From assembly GCF_014217565.1 (NCBI RefSeq), contig NZ_CP043661.1, positions 2,914,001-2,978,000 on the forward strand: a stretch of DNA of 64,000 bases. Direction: 5' to 3'. Source of the stretch: Kribbella qitaiheensis. Lineage in GTDB: Bacteria; Actinomycetota; Actinomycetes; Propionibacteriales; Kribbellaceae. Below are positions 35,893 to 46,279 of this stretch, piece by piece. Made by a program: the position numbers and the translations under genes. The notes under the pieces are model-generated. The model ran no database searches and was not told the origin of the DNA. It saw nothing but the letters and a program-made list of their open reading frames with translations. Numbering within the stretch: the stretch's first letter is position 1; every line of letters starts with the position of its first letter.

Positions 35893-36000
35893 GCGGGGTT
35901 GTAGTTCCACCAGCATTGAACCGGACGGTCCTGTCAGCCGTGTGGGGTGGCAAGGGGGACGGCGGATGATCCGCCGGACCATGACAGATGGGATAGGCAA

Positions 36001-36252
36001 GTGGGACTGTTCATGGATGAGCACACGATCGAGGGTGGGGTTTCGGCCGCGGATGTCGCCGCCGCTCACCAGGCCGATCTCGCCACGCAGGGCGCATACG
36101 GGGTGAACTACCTCAAGTACTGGGTGGACGAGGCCGCCGGGAAGATCTTCTGCCTGGTCGAGGCACCGGACGCAGAGGCGGCCAACACCGTGCACCGCGA
36201 GGCACACGGCCTGGTGGCAGACAAGATCCACCCCGTCTCCGAGCACGCGTAA
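36001..36252 (+). CDS. SCO4226-like nickel-binding DUF4242 protein
   Basis: 83 aa from GTG 36001 (VGLFMDEHTIEGGVSAADVA), with AAHQADLATQGAYGVNYLKY and FCLVEAPDAEAANTVHREAH. It is a ferredoxin-like small protein of the family whose Streptomyces member SCO4226 binds nickel with His and Asp side chains. Here EHTIEG and HREAHG keep the candidate ligands. It stands alone, ending just before a strong terminator. Confidence 0.82.
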   Translation: MGLFMDEHTIEGGVSAADVAAAHQADLATQGAYGVNYLKYWVDEAAGKIFCLVEAPDAEAANTVHREAHGLVADKIHPVSEHA

Positions 36253-36316
36253 GAGTTCGCCCCAGCTGAACTCTGCCCATATGACGAGGGCGCCAGGCTG
36301 GACCCAGGCGCACCAC

Positions 36317-36351
36317 GGGCGAGCCCGGCAGTTCATCTGCTGGGCTCGCCC
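36317..36351. terminator. Bidirectional terminator
   Basis: 15-bp stem GGGCGAGCCCGGCAG (36317-36331) with its complement at 36337-36351, one G-T pair, 5-nt loop. It separates two convergent genes. Confidence 0.85.
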
Positions 36352-36390
36352 TCGCGCTGCTTCCCTTAAACGCCTTGAGTAACTGGTCGG

Positions 36391-37353
36391 TTAAGCGGTT
36401 TCTCGGGTGGCGAGGGCATTGATAGCGGCGGTTACCTCTGCGGGGGCGGAGATGAGGGTTAGGTGGCCGGCGTTCGGGATGATGGTGGGGGGTGGGGCGC
36501 CGATGCGGGTGGCGGTTTCGGGGGCGGAGCCGCCTTGGGTGTCCAGGGCACCGAAGACGACCGAGGTGGGGACCTTCAGGGTTTTGAAGGTGGTGAGGCG
36601 TTCGGGGGAAACTGCCGGGATGCCGTCGGCGGTCATCTGCCAAAGGGCATTTTCGGCGCCTGGTTGGCGGAACGGGCGGGTCCATTGGTCGACGGCGGCG
36701 TGGTCCAGGGCGGGACAACCTTGAGCGCAGGCGCTGGTGTAGGCCTTGCGGACGATGGCGTCGGAGCCGAGGACCAGGCGAAGGATGCTTGTTTTGTAGG
36801 GGTTGACGAAGACGTGCCGGACGAAGGAGGCGCGTTGGCCGGGCAGCGGCAAGGCGTCGCCGTCCAGGAACATCAGGCCGCCGATCCGGGCCGGTGCTTC
36901 CAGGGTGGCTTCGGCGGCGATGCCGGCTCCGAGCGAGTGGCCGACGAGGATCGGGCGTGGTTGCCCGGGGCCACCAAGGTGCATGGCGTCGAGGAAGCCC
37001 AGTAGCTGCGCCGCGAGGTGTTCGACCGTGTACGGCGCCTTGCGCTCGCTATACCCGTATCCGGTGATGTCGTACGCGTAGACGCGGTGGTCTTGGGCCA
37101 GTAGTGGCACCAGCTTTGACCAGGTCTCTACCGACTCCGCCGATCCATGCACGAGGACGACCGGCGTACCCGTCGTACCCCAGGTCTCGTACCGCGTGTT
37201 GACGTCGCCGGCTGCCGCGAAGCGAAGCCCGTCCGGTGGCGCCTCATGGTCGCCGGTGAATGCGTTGTACGTCAGCGAGGCACCGGTGACGACAACCAGA
37301 AGAACCAAGAGCCCCAGCAACACTCGGCGCAGCACACGCGCGACCCGTTTCAC
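36391..37353 (-). CDS. Membrane-anchored alpha/beta hydrolase
   Basis: 320 aa from a GTG at 37353 (KRVARVLRRVLLGLLVLLVV), whose first 30 residues are a signal anchor. The catalytic core shows VVLVHGSAESVETWSKLVPL, VYAYDITGYGYSERK, the nucleophile elbow VGHSLGAGIA, VVFGALDTQGG and NAGHLTLISAP. It is an epoxide-hydrolase/lipase-like fold with unknown substrate, facing outside. Longer ORF versions start in the divergent regulator's promoter and are rejected. Confidence 0.86.
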   Translation of the reverse strand: MKRVARVLRRVLLGLLVLLVVVTGASLTYNAFTGDHEAPPDGLRFAAAGDVNTRYETWGTTGTPVVLVHGSAESVETWSKLVPLLAQDHRVYAYDITGYGYSERKAPYTVEHLAAQLLGFLDAMHLGGPGQPRPILVGHSLGAGIAAEATLEAPARIGGLMFLDGDALPLPGQRASFVRHVFVNPYKTSILRLVLGSDAIVRKAYTSACAQGCPALDHAAVDQWTRPFRQPGAENALWQMTADGIPAVSPERLTTFKTLKVPTSVVFGALDTQGGSAPETATRIGAPPPTIIPNAGHLTLISAPAEVTAAINALATRETA

Positions 37354-37465
37354 GCTGCCAAGTCTGACCGACCCCGGCAAACCGGTCCGCACCGGGCAAG
37401 GATCCGCCGGACTCCCCCCGCGCGGCCTACTTCCGCATTCGGGGTGGGCAGGAGATCCTGGCGGG

Positions 37466-40183
37466 ATGGGGATGGTGGGGCGGGCGCGCGAGCTGGGGCG
37501 GTTGCGGGAGTGGCTGGACGCTGCCCGGGCCGGATCAGGGCGCCTCGTGCTGTGTGTCGGTGAGGCGGGGATCGGCAAGACCCGGCTGGCGCAGGAGTTC
37601 GCGGGGAGTGCCCTCGCGGCCGGAGCCGCCGTCGCCTGGGGGCGTTGCGTGGAGACGGAGGGTGCTCCCGCCTACTGGCCCTGGCGGCAGATCCTCAAGT
37701 CGCTCAGCCTCGATCCCGACAAGGTGCTGACAGCCACCGAAGATCGCTTCCGGTTGTACGAGGAGCTGATCGACGTACTGCGAACCGCCGCCGGCTCGCG
37801 TGGTCTGGTGGTCATCCTCGACGACGTCCACCGCGGCGACGAGCCCTCCCTGCTGGTACTCCGGCAGCTTGCCGACCAGCTCGCCGACCTCCCGATCCTC
37901 GTGCTCGCCACCTGCCGCGAATCCGAACCGTCGGCCGCCTTCCCCCGTTTCCTGCCGGACCTGCTCCAGTCCCGCTCGGCCGAACGCCTCGACCTCAGCG
38001 GCTTCGGCCTCGACGAAACCCGCGAGCAGTTGCCAACAGCAACCGAACGGCAGCTCACCAATGTCCACGAGATCACCGGCGGCAACCCGCTCTTCGTCCG
38101 GGAGGTCGCGCGGGCGATCGCGGACGGAACGTGGCAGGAGGACCGGCCGCCGAAGAGCGTGCTCGACCTGGTTGCCGCCCGGCTGCGAAGGGTCTCCCCG
38201 GACTGCTGCCGATTGGTCCAGGCAGCAGCGATCATCGGCCGGGACTTCCGGGCGGACCTCCTCGCCGCGACCCTGGCCGTTCCGGTCGGCGATTGTCTGC
38301 CGCTGATCGACGAGGCGATCACCTTCGGATTCGTGGACCAAGTAGGCGCAGGCGAGTTCCGGTTCGTCCATGCCCTCACCCGGGATGCCATCGAGGCGTC
38401 CTGCGCGACCGCCGACCGGGCCAACTGGCATCGCGGGGTCGCGGAAGCGTTGGAGGATCGGTACGGCCATGACCTGTCCGAGCACCTGGCGGATATCGCC
38501 CGCCACCGGGCGCAGTACGGGGAGACCAAGGTCGCGGCTGAGTGGATGATCCGCGCGGCCGAGGACGCCGTACGGAAGTTGGCGTACGAAGAGGGCGTGC
38601 GACTTTACAAGGCAGCGCTGAAGCTCAACACCCAAAGGGATTGCCGGACTCAGATCGCGCTCGGGAAAGCCGCCTACCTGGCCGGAGATCTGCAGGAATG
38701 CGTCAAGGCGGCGATGGCCGCGGCGGAGGCCGCCCCGACGCCGGAGCTGAAGGCCGAAGCCGCGCTGATTCTCGAGGCGGTGCCCGATCCAGGGATCAAC
38801 GCCGGCGCCAAGCGCCTTTGTGAGGAAGCCCTCGCCGTCACCACCGATACCGCGCTCAGGGCGAGACTGACGGCGCAACGCAGCCACTTGGCCTTCTACG
38901 ACGGCGAGCAGGAGCGACTCGATGCATTGAGCCGTGAGGCGCTGGCCCTGGCCCACGCTTCGCGGGACGATCACGCGTTGACCGAGGCTCTGCGAGCAAG
39001 GCAGGAAGCATGTCCCGGACCTGCGGGCCGGGCAGAGCGGTTGCTACTGGCAACCGAGATGCTCGACCTGGCTCAGCGGACCGACAATGCCCGCGCCGCC
39101 ATGTGGGGCGAGCTCTGGCGACTCGACGCCCTGATCGAGAGCGGTCGGCTTGCCGCCGCATCGGCCGAACTTCCCGCCCTCAAGGTCGCGGTCGATCGCG
39201 TCGGCGGACCGGTGAGCGCGTGGCATCACGACCGGGTCGCCGCCTGTGTCGCGCAGGCACGTGGCCAGTACGCCGAGGCCGCCACGATCGCGCGCCGCGG
39301 CTTCGACCGGATGCGGCTGGTTGAGCGAGCTCCCGCGACCGGCGCGTACTTCGCCTTGCAGATCGCGCTCGCGGGGCACGTCGGCGTCCACCCGGACGCG
39401 GCCGCTTTCGCCTCGCAGAGCTTCGACCCGCCGCCGCGCTTCGCGACGATGGCGTTGCTCTCCCGGGCATACCTGCTGATGTGCATGGGGAGGTCCGACG
39501 AGGCGGACGCGTCGTACCGGCAGGCCGGACCGATCGAGAGCTGGTCGTTGCCGGCCTTCTTCGTCCTGCCCGGTTATGTGTACGCGGCCCTGGCATCCGC
39601 GGGACTGCGCCACCACGACGACCTCGCGTTGCTGATCGATCGGCTCCAGCCGTTCCGCGGCGAACATGCCGTGGGCAACGGAGTCGCCTCGATGGGTCCC
39701 GCCGAGCTGGCGATCGGGCGGGCGGAGCTGACCCTGGGCCGGTTCGACGCCGCGATCGAGGACCTCACCGGCGCAGTACGGCGAGCCGAGTCGGCCGGAG
39801 CGCCGGGCTTCGTGGCCGAGGCGCAGTTCCAGCTCGCGACCGCGTTGGCCGAGCGAGACGATCCGGGCGATCGCAAGCGTGCGAAGCCGGTGGCGGAGCA
39901 GGCCGCAAGACTGATCAGGTCGCTCGGCATGACCCCGTACGCCGGACAGCTGGCCGCGCTCTTCACGAAGCTCGACGACACGGGTGGGTCGGCCACCGGG
40001 TTGAGTCCACGGGAGGCGGAGGTCGCCGGGCTGGTCGCCGAAGGGCTGACCAACCGGCAGATCGCCGAGCGGCTGGTGATCTCGGATCGGACCGCGCAGA
40101 ACCACGTCCAGCACATCCTGACCAAGCTCGGCTTCGCCAACCGGAGCCAGATCGCCACCTGGACCACCCGCACGACCCGCTGA
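37466..40183 (+). CDS. Large AAA/LuxR-family transcriptional regulator
   Basis: About 905 aa from ATG 37466 (an ATG at 37472 is equally good). The N-terminal AAA-16 ATPase has Walker A GEAGIGKTRLAQEF near residue 35 and Walker B LVVILDDVHRGDEPS near 115. A long helical TPR-like middle follows, and the C-terminus is a LuxR HTH (LSPREAEVAGLVAEGLTNRQ, IAERLVISDRTAQNHVQHIL). Large LuxR (LAL) regulators often control secondary metabolism. The NRPS operon is only 1.4 kb downstream, but a link is speculative. Confidence 0.88.
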   Translation: MGMVGRARELGRLREWLDAARAGSGRLVLCVGEAGIGKTRLAQEFAGSALAAGAAVAWGRCVETEGAPAYWPWRQILKSLSLDPDKVLTATEDRFRLYEELIDVLRTAAGSRGLVVILDDVHRGDEPSLLVLRQLADQLADLPILVLATCRESEPSAAFPRFLPDLLQSRSAERLDLSGFGLDETREQLPTATERQLTNVHEITGGNPLFVREVARAIADGTWQEDRPPKSVLDLVAARLRRVSPDCCRLVQAAAIIGRDFRADLLAATLAVPVGDCLPLIDEAITFGFVDQVGAGEFRFVHALTRDAIEASCATADRANWHRGVAEALEDRYGHDLSEHLADIARHRAQYGETKVAAEWMIRAAEDAVRKLAYEEGVRLYKAALKLNTQRDCRTQIALGKAAYLAGDLQECVKAAMAAAEAAPTPELKAEAALILEAVPDPGINAGAKRLCEEALAVTTDTALRARLTAQRSHLAFYDGEQERLDALSREALALAHASRDDHALTEALRARQEACPGPAGRAERLLLATEMLDLAQRTDNARAAMWGELWRLDALIESGRLAAASAELPALKVAVDRVGGPVSAWHHDRVAACVAQARGQYAEAATIARRGFDRMRLVERAPATGAYFALQIALAGHVGVHPDAAAFASQSFDPPPRFATMALLSRAYLLMCMGRSDEADASYRQAGPIESWSLPAFFVLPGYVYAALASAGLRHHDDLALLIDRLQPFRGEHAVGNGVASMGPAELAIGRAELTLGRFDAAIEDLTGAVRRAESAGAPGFVAEAQFQLATALAERDDPGDRKRAKPVAEQAARLIRSLGMTPYAGQLAALFTKLDDTGGSATGLSPREAEVAGLVAEGLTNRQIAERLVISDRTAQNHVQHILTKLGFANRSQIATWTTRTTR

Positions 40184-40329
40184 GAACCGGCCGCAGAGCA
40201 CCATCCGCTGAGCATCCGCCTGTACCGAATGAGTAGCCGGCTGAGTACTTCGGCGGATTCGCCGCGGGCCGCTCGCTTCTAGCGTCATTGTCGTGGCCAA
40301 GCGGCCGCGGATGAGCAGAGGAGAGCATC

Positions 40330-40620
40330 ATGCAGTGGATCGCAGTCGCCACCCCGCCGTTCGGTTCGATCGAGCAGTTCGACCAGGTGATGAGCAACAT
40401 GGGCCAGGAGCCGGACGGGCTTCAGGCGCGGTACGTCGGTACCGCCGGCGACGGCGTGCGGGTCGTCACGCTGTGGGAATCCAGGGAGCACGCCGAACGG
40501 TTCTTCGCCGAACGGCTCGGCCCGGTCCTCGCCAAGGTCCTCGGCCCCGACCCGGCCGGGACCCCGGAGATCCTCGGAATCGAGGTCGCCCGCACCTACA
40601 CCCGCCAACCGGTCGGCTGA
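40330..40620 (+). CDS. Small dimeric alpha/beta-barrel-like protein
   Basis: 96 aa: MQWIAVATPPFGSIEQFDQV, then LQARYVGTAGDGVRVVTLWE, HAERFFAERLGPVLAKVLG and a short tail. The beta-alpha-beta layout and the WESREHAERF stretch resemble ABM/EthD-type small dimeric proteins. Catalytic residues are not evident. It is preceded by an AGAGGAG Shine-Dalgarno and followed by a strong hairpin. Confidence 0.65.
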   Translation: MQWIAVATPPFGSIEQFDQVMSNMGQEPDGLQARYVGTAGDGVRVVTLWESREHAERFFAERLGPVLAKVLGPDPAGTPEILGIEVARTYTRQPVG

Positions 40621-40622
40621 CG

Positions 40623-40675
40623 CCGTGTGGGTGGCTCGGGCAGCCAGGGGGGATCCGCCCGAGCCATCCACACGG
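40623..40675. terminator. Bidirectional terminator
   Basis: 19-bp stem CCGTGTGGGTGGCTCGGGC (40623-40641) with its complement at 40657-40675, one G-T pair, 15-nt loop; a third partial copy of the arm follows. It lies between convergent genes. Confidence 0.85.
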
Positions 40676-40722
40676 TCCCAGCCACCCACACGGCCGGCCT
40701 CAAGCTGGAGCAGCCCGGCCTA

Positions 40723-41304
40723 CTAAGCCTGCTGCTGGAGAGAGACGGCCATGGTCAGCACCCGTTGGGAGACCTCGTGCGTCTCGCCGTTGCCATCGAT
40801 GGTGGTGACCAGGCCGCGAGAGGCGTAAACCTCGATCAGCGGCTGGGTCTGCTCGGCGTACACGGTCAGACGGCGGCGGATGACCGGCTCGGTGTCGTCG
40901 GAGCGGTGCGCCTGCGCGGCTCGGTGGAGTAGGCGGGCCACCAACTCATCAGCGTGCACCTCGAGTACTACGACGCCGTCGACGAAGCGTTGCTGCCCGG
41001 CCAGGAACTCGTCGAGCACAGCGACCTGGTCGAGGGTGCGCGGATAGCCGTCGAGCAGGAAACCGGCTCGGGTGTCATCGGCGCAGAGGCGCTCGCGGAT
41101 CATCGCGTTGGTGACCGAATCGGGGACATACTCCCCCGCGTCGAGGTAACCCTTCGCCTGCTGCCCGAGCGCCGTCCCATCGGCGACCTGGGCCCGGAAG
41201 ATGTCGCCGGTCGAGATGGCCGGAACCCCCAGCCGCTCGGCCAGGACGTCCGCCTGCGTCCCCTTGCCGGCACCAGGCGGCCCCATCAGAACGAGGATCG
41301 TCAC
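40723..41304 (-). CDS. adk: Adenylate kinase
   Basis: 193 aa from a GTG at 41304 (TILVLMGPPGAGKGTQADVL). Other motifs are PAISTGDIFRAQVADGTALG, FLLDGYPRTLDQV and the arginine-containing RRLTVYAEQTQPLIEVY. The LID is the short form. It converts AMP + ATP to 2 ADP. It is not in a ribosomal-protein operon, where actinomycete adk usually lies, so it may be a second copy. It is divergent from the NRPS operon and could help recycle the AMP that adenylation domains release (inference). Confidence 0.9.
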   Translation of the reverse strand: MTILVLMGPPGAGKGTQADVLAERLGVPAISTGDIFRAQVADGTALGQQAKGYLDAGEYVPDSVTNAMIRERLCADDTRAGFLLDGYPRTLDQVAVLDEFLAGQQRFVDGVVVLEVHADELVARLLHRAAQAHRSDDTEPVIRRRLTVYAEQTQPLIEVYASRGLVTTIDGNGETHEVSQRVLTMAVSLQQQA

Positions 41305-41613
41305 GAGCCGCTCCCGGGGGTCGGAAAATCTCAGGCTAACCGGGTGTCGCGCGGTTTCCCATGGTCGGCGACTGTTGCCTCTCTCACGCCAAGAACGCGA
41401 GGTAGCCGTCCGGGGCCGCCCTGAAGGTCCGCCGGTCACCGACTCCGAGGCACCCCGTGGTTCAAACGAGTGAGTCACCGTGGCTGGTTGCCCGGGTGCA
41501 GAGAAACCCTTGCCTTTAAGGGATATTTCTGCATTTTCTCCCCTCGATCACTACCTGCGTGCCTAGCATCGAGAGCCGGGTTCGGGTCCGCCGAACGGGT
41601 CCGAGGGGGGACT
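41305..41613. promoter_or_regulatory. Divergent adk / NRPS promoter region
   Basis: 309 bp with no gene. It contains the inverted repeat CCCTT-N6-AAGGG (41507-41522) in an AT-richer patch and a possible -10 hexamer TAGCAT at 41564-41569, about 45 bp before the NRPS start. The NRPS Shine-Dalgarno GAGGGGGG lies just before the TTG. Assignments are by eye. Confidence 0.4.
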
Positions 41614-44600
41614 TTGAGGTCTGCTGACGCCGGTCCGAAATCGATCGCTGTAACCATCGCCACACTGGCCGCGGCCAGGCCCGGCCGAACCGCCGTCGTC
41701 CACGCCGGCGAGACCCTGACCTACGGCGAGCTGATCGAGCGAGCAGACTCCGTCGCCGCCGCTCTGAGCGCGTCCGGTGCCGGTCCGGACAACGTTGTCG
41801 CACTGGAAGTGCCGCGCGGGACCGAGTTTGTGATCGGTGCTCTCGGCGTACTGCGAGCCGGCGCCGCCTACCTTCCCGTCGACCCGGCTCTTCCCGCCGC
41901 GCGACGCGACTACCTGCTGACAGACGCCAAGCCCACCGCCGTACTCCGGCCGGGGCCTGCTCAGCGCGGACACCAGCACCTGGATTCCCCGGGACTCCCG
42001 TCCCGACGATCTCGCCTACGTGATCTACACGTCCGGCTCGACCGGACGCCCCAAAGGCGTGCAGATCCCCCACTCCGGGCTCTCGAACCTGATCGCCTGG
42101 CAGCAGCGCGCCCTCGATCTGACCGAGACCGACCGGGTGTCGTTCGTCTCCGGCCTCGGCTTCGACGCGGCGATGATGGAGATCTGGACGACGCTGGCTT
42201 CCGGCGGAACCTTGGTCATCCCGACCGAGGAGCAGCGAGTCAGACCTACCGCCTTGCGCGACTTCCTCCTCGACTCGGGAATCACGGTCGCCTTCGCTCC
42301 CACCGTTCTGGCCGCGGAACTGATGACCTTGCAGTGGCCCGCCAATCCGCCCTTGAGAGCCCTGTTCACCGGCGGCGATCGGCTGACGGCACGACCGCCG
42401 GCCACCCTGCCCTTCACGATCTACAACGTCTACGGGCCCACCGAGACGACGGTGGCCGCAACCTACGGCCTGGTCGCCCCAGGCGACGACGTACCAACGA
42501 TCGGCAAGGCCATCGACGGCGTCACCCTGCAGATCCGCGACCCTCACGGCGTACCGGCGACAACCGGCGAACTCTTCATCGGCGGTGCAGGTGTTGCCCG
42601 CGGCTACCTCGACCAACCCGAACTGACCGCGGATCGGTTCGTCACCGATCCGGAACACGGTCGTCTCTACCGAACCGGCGACCTGGTCTCACGCCGCGCG
42701 GACGGCGAACTCGCCTACCTGGGCCGGGCCGACGACCAGGTCCAGATCCGCGGCCAGCGGGTCGAGCCGGGCGAGGTCGAGATCGTGCTCGGTGAACATC
42801 CCGACATCGCTGCGGCAGCCGTAGTACCGCAGGAGAACGGCGAGGTGAGTCTCGCGGGCTTCTATGTGCCGACCCAGGCAGGAGTGGATCCGCGCGAATA
42901 CCTTGCCGGACTGCTGCCTGCGCACATGATCCCGTCGACCCTGATCGCTCTGGCTGAGCTGCCACGTACGGCGAACGGCAAGGTCGATCGCGACGCGCTC
43001 AAGGCTTACCGGGACGAGAACGCAGTCGGCCGGGCGCCCGCTACAGAGGCTGAGCTGGAGATCGCCGCGATCTGGGAGCAGGTTCTCGGGCGCTCCGGGA
43101 TCGGGACGGACCAGCCGTTCGACACGGTCGGCGGACACTCGCTCGCCGCCACCCGGGTGGTCACCAGGCTGTCCGAGCGATGGGGCCGCGACTTCTCCCT
43201 CGAGATCATGCTCGGCTCGGTCACGATCGCAGAACTCGCCGTCGAGCTATCCACTCCCCCTGCCGAGACAAAGGCAGCAGAATTCCAACGAGCGGGAGAG
43301 GTCGCCCCGCTGACGGCTGCCCAGCGCAGCTACTGGTTCCTCGACCAATACCTCGCCGATCCGTCGATCTACGACGTCCGGATGCGCTACACGATCGACG
43401 GCCCGCTCGACCCCGATCGCCTCGCGGCCGCCCTCGACCAGCTGGTCGAGCGACACGAGGCCCTGCGTACTGCGATCGAAGCCCTCGCTGACGGTCAGTA
43501 CCAGCGCATCGCGCCCGCCTACCGCGTGCCCTTCGACGTACTGGAACCGCAAGGCGACGATGTCGACGAGCAACTCGCCGCACATCCCCAGCCTGGCAGC
43601 GATCTGGCCGCCGGCCGACTCATCCGCGCAGTGCTCGCACCGACCGGCGACGACAGTTGGCGGCTCCTGCTCACCATCCACCACAGCGCCGTCGACGCAC
43701 GCTCACACGAGATTCTGCTGACAGAACTACCGATCCTGTACTCCGGGCGCCAACTCGCGCAGCCGGAGCTCGGCCCGCGTGAGGTCGCGGCCTGGGAGGC
43801 GAGGCAGCCGCACGCCCAAGGGCTCGCGTACTGGCGGGACCGACTGGCCGGTGCTCCGGCTCACCTCGACCTGGTCACCGATCACCAGCGCCCGCTGGTT
43901 CCTGATCACCATGGTGGCTCGGTTCAGGTCCCGCTTTCAGAGGAGCTGCTGGCCGGCCTCGACCGCTTGGCAGCAGCCGAGCGAGCCAGTCGCTTCGCCG
44001 TGATCTTCGCGGCCGTTGCGGCACTACTGCAACGGCAGACCAGGCAGGACGACATCGTCGTTGGCGCACCGATGGCCAACCGGACGGTTTCTGGGTTCGA
44101 CAAGGTTGTGGGCTGCTTCGTCAACACGGTTCCACTGCGGATCGCGGTCGACGGTGAGGCGAGCTTCCGCGAGCTGCTCCGGCAGGCTCGCAGTACGGTG
44201 CTTGAAACCCACGCCCATCAGGGCGTTCCGCTTGAGCAGATCGTGGCCGACAGAAGCAGTGGTGCAGCTCCGTTCGACGTCCTGCTCGTGGTCGGTCAGC
44301 CCGATGGCGAGCCGATCCGCCTGGGTGACGCCACGATGACCCCGGTTGGCGAGTGGCATGGCGACAATGCCCGATTCGATCTCATTGTGCTGGTCGAGCC
44401 GGTCGATGGCCGGATGACGCTGACCGTTCAGTACCGCGGCGATCTGTTCGAGCGATCCACCGCTGAGCGGATCAACCGGCAGCTGCTCAATCTGCTGGCC
44501 ACCGCCGTCTCCCAACCCGATCTGGCCGTCGCCGAACTGCCGTTGTGCACCGCGCAAGAGGTCGACCAGCTCATTGCTCTAGGCAATGGACCTGCTGCTT

Positions 44601-46279
44601 TCGAGGAACGTCGACCGGTTTACCAACTGGTTGGTGATCAGGTCCAGACCAGGCCGCATCAGCCCGCGGTGATCTGTGGGCAGGAGGTGTTGACCTATCA
44701 AGAGCTGCAGCAGAGGGTGAACCAGCTTGCTCGGCTGTTACGAAGCCATGGCGTTGTGGCCGGCAGCCCGGTCGCAGTACGGCTTCCGAGGTCGGCAGAC
44801 GCGGTCGTGGCCCTGCTTGGCGTGGCGACGTCGGGCGGCTGCTACGTCCCGATCGAGCCTGATGTCCCGGCGCTACGGGCTGAAGAGATGCTGGCCGATG
44901 TCCGTGCCGAGGTCATCGTCGACGAAGACTTCCTGGCCAAGGCGGCTCAACAGTCAGACGAACCGCTGGACGATGTGGTCACTTCGGAAGATCTCGTCCA
45001 TATCTTCTACACCTCCGGTTCGACCGGCAGGCCTAAGGGCGTTCTCGCCGAGCATGGCGGGCTGACCAACCTCGTGCTGGCGAAAATCCGCAACTTCGCC
45101 GTCGCGGAGGACAGTCGCGTACTCCAGTTCGTGCCGTTCGGCTTCGAGGTTTCGGTCTCGGACGTCTATATGACCTTGGCCGCCGGGGCGACGCTCGTCG
45201 TACGCACGGATGAGGTGGCCGGCACCGATCTGGTCGAACTCATCGATCGGGAGCGGATCACCAATCTCGTCCTGCCTGCCTCGGTCCTCGCGGCGTTTCC
45301 AGATGACGCGACATTGCCGACGGTCCGGGCGATCGCGGTCGGCGGCGAGGCGTGCTCGGCGGAGCTGGTCGAACGATGGGCGCCGGACCGGTACTTCGTG
45401 AACTCCTACGGCCCGACCGAGGCCACTGTCGCCGCGGTGATGAGCCATTGCGTTGCTGACGGCAACCGTCCCGCGATCGGCAAACCGATCCCCGGCGTAC
45501 GGATCACCATCGTCGACCCACGCGGACGGCTGGTACCGATCGGCGTACCGGGTGAGCTGTTGATCGGTGGCGTGGGGGTCACCAGGGGCTATCTCGACCG
45601 GCCCGAGCTGACGGCGGAACGGTTCACAGCCGACCCGTACGGCGAGGGTAGGCACTATCACACAGGTGATCTCGCGTACTGGCGCGAGGACGGCACGATC
45701 ATGCTGCTTGGCCGGATCGACGATCAGGTGCAGTTGCGAGGGATCCGGATCGAACTCGGTGAGGTCGAAGCCGCTCTCACGGCGCATCCCCAGGTCACCG
45801 AGGCCGTCGCCTTTGTGCACGACGATCCGGTTGCCGGGTCGAGTTTGAACGCCTACGTGGTCGGCCGGGCAGACGGTCTGCGGGACTGGCTGACCACGCG
45901 CGTCCCGGCCCATCTGGTTCCCGCGACGATCGGCGAACTCGCCGTCCTCCCGCGCTCGGCGAGCGGCAAGCTCGACCGACGGGCGTTGCCCGAGCCCACG
46001 ACGCACCGATCACCTTCACGTCCGCCGAAGTCGGTGACCGAGGAGGTGCTGCTCGACCTTTGGCAGGAGGCGCTCGGAGTACCGGAGCTTGGGGTCGAGG
46101 ACGACTTCTTCGCGGCCGGCGGGCAGTCCCTGCTTGCCGCTCAGGTGATGGCCGATGTCCGGGAGCAGTTCGAGATCACCATCGGTGTCCGGGCCCTCTT
46201 CGACGCTCCGACCGTGGCCAGGCTGGCCGTCGTGGTGGAGCAGTCGATCGTCGAACAGTTGCTGGGGGCATCTTCATGA
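41614..46279 (+). CDS. Nonribosomal peptide synthetase 1 (A-PCP-C-A-PCP), one-base frameshift
   Basis: TTG start at 41614 behind GAGGGGGG. Domains by approximate residue: A1 (1-480; YTSGSTGRPKG, FDAAMMEIW, NVYGPTETT, YRTGDL, NGKVD), PCP1 (DTVGGHSLAATR near 505), C1 (560-980; HHSAVDARS in place of HHxxxDG), A2 (1000-1460; YTSGSTGRPKG, FEVSVSDVY, NSYGPTEAT), PCP2 (AAGGQSLLAAQ near 1500). There is no epimerase, and the synthetase starts with A, so it is an initiation protein. One extra G at GGGGCC 41952-41957 breaks A1; its removal gives GLLSADTSTWIPRDSRPDD. The stop overlaps the next ATG. Confidence 0.88.

Noticed and set aside
37196..37465. N-terminal extension of the LuxR regulator
   Set aside because: It overlaps the divergent hydrolase and its promoter and has no domain character; ATG 37466 precedes the AAA domain.
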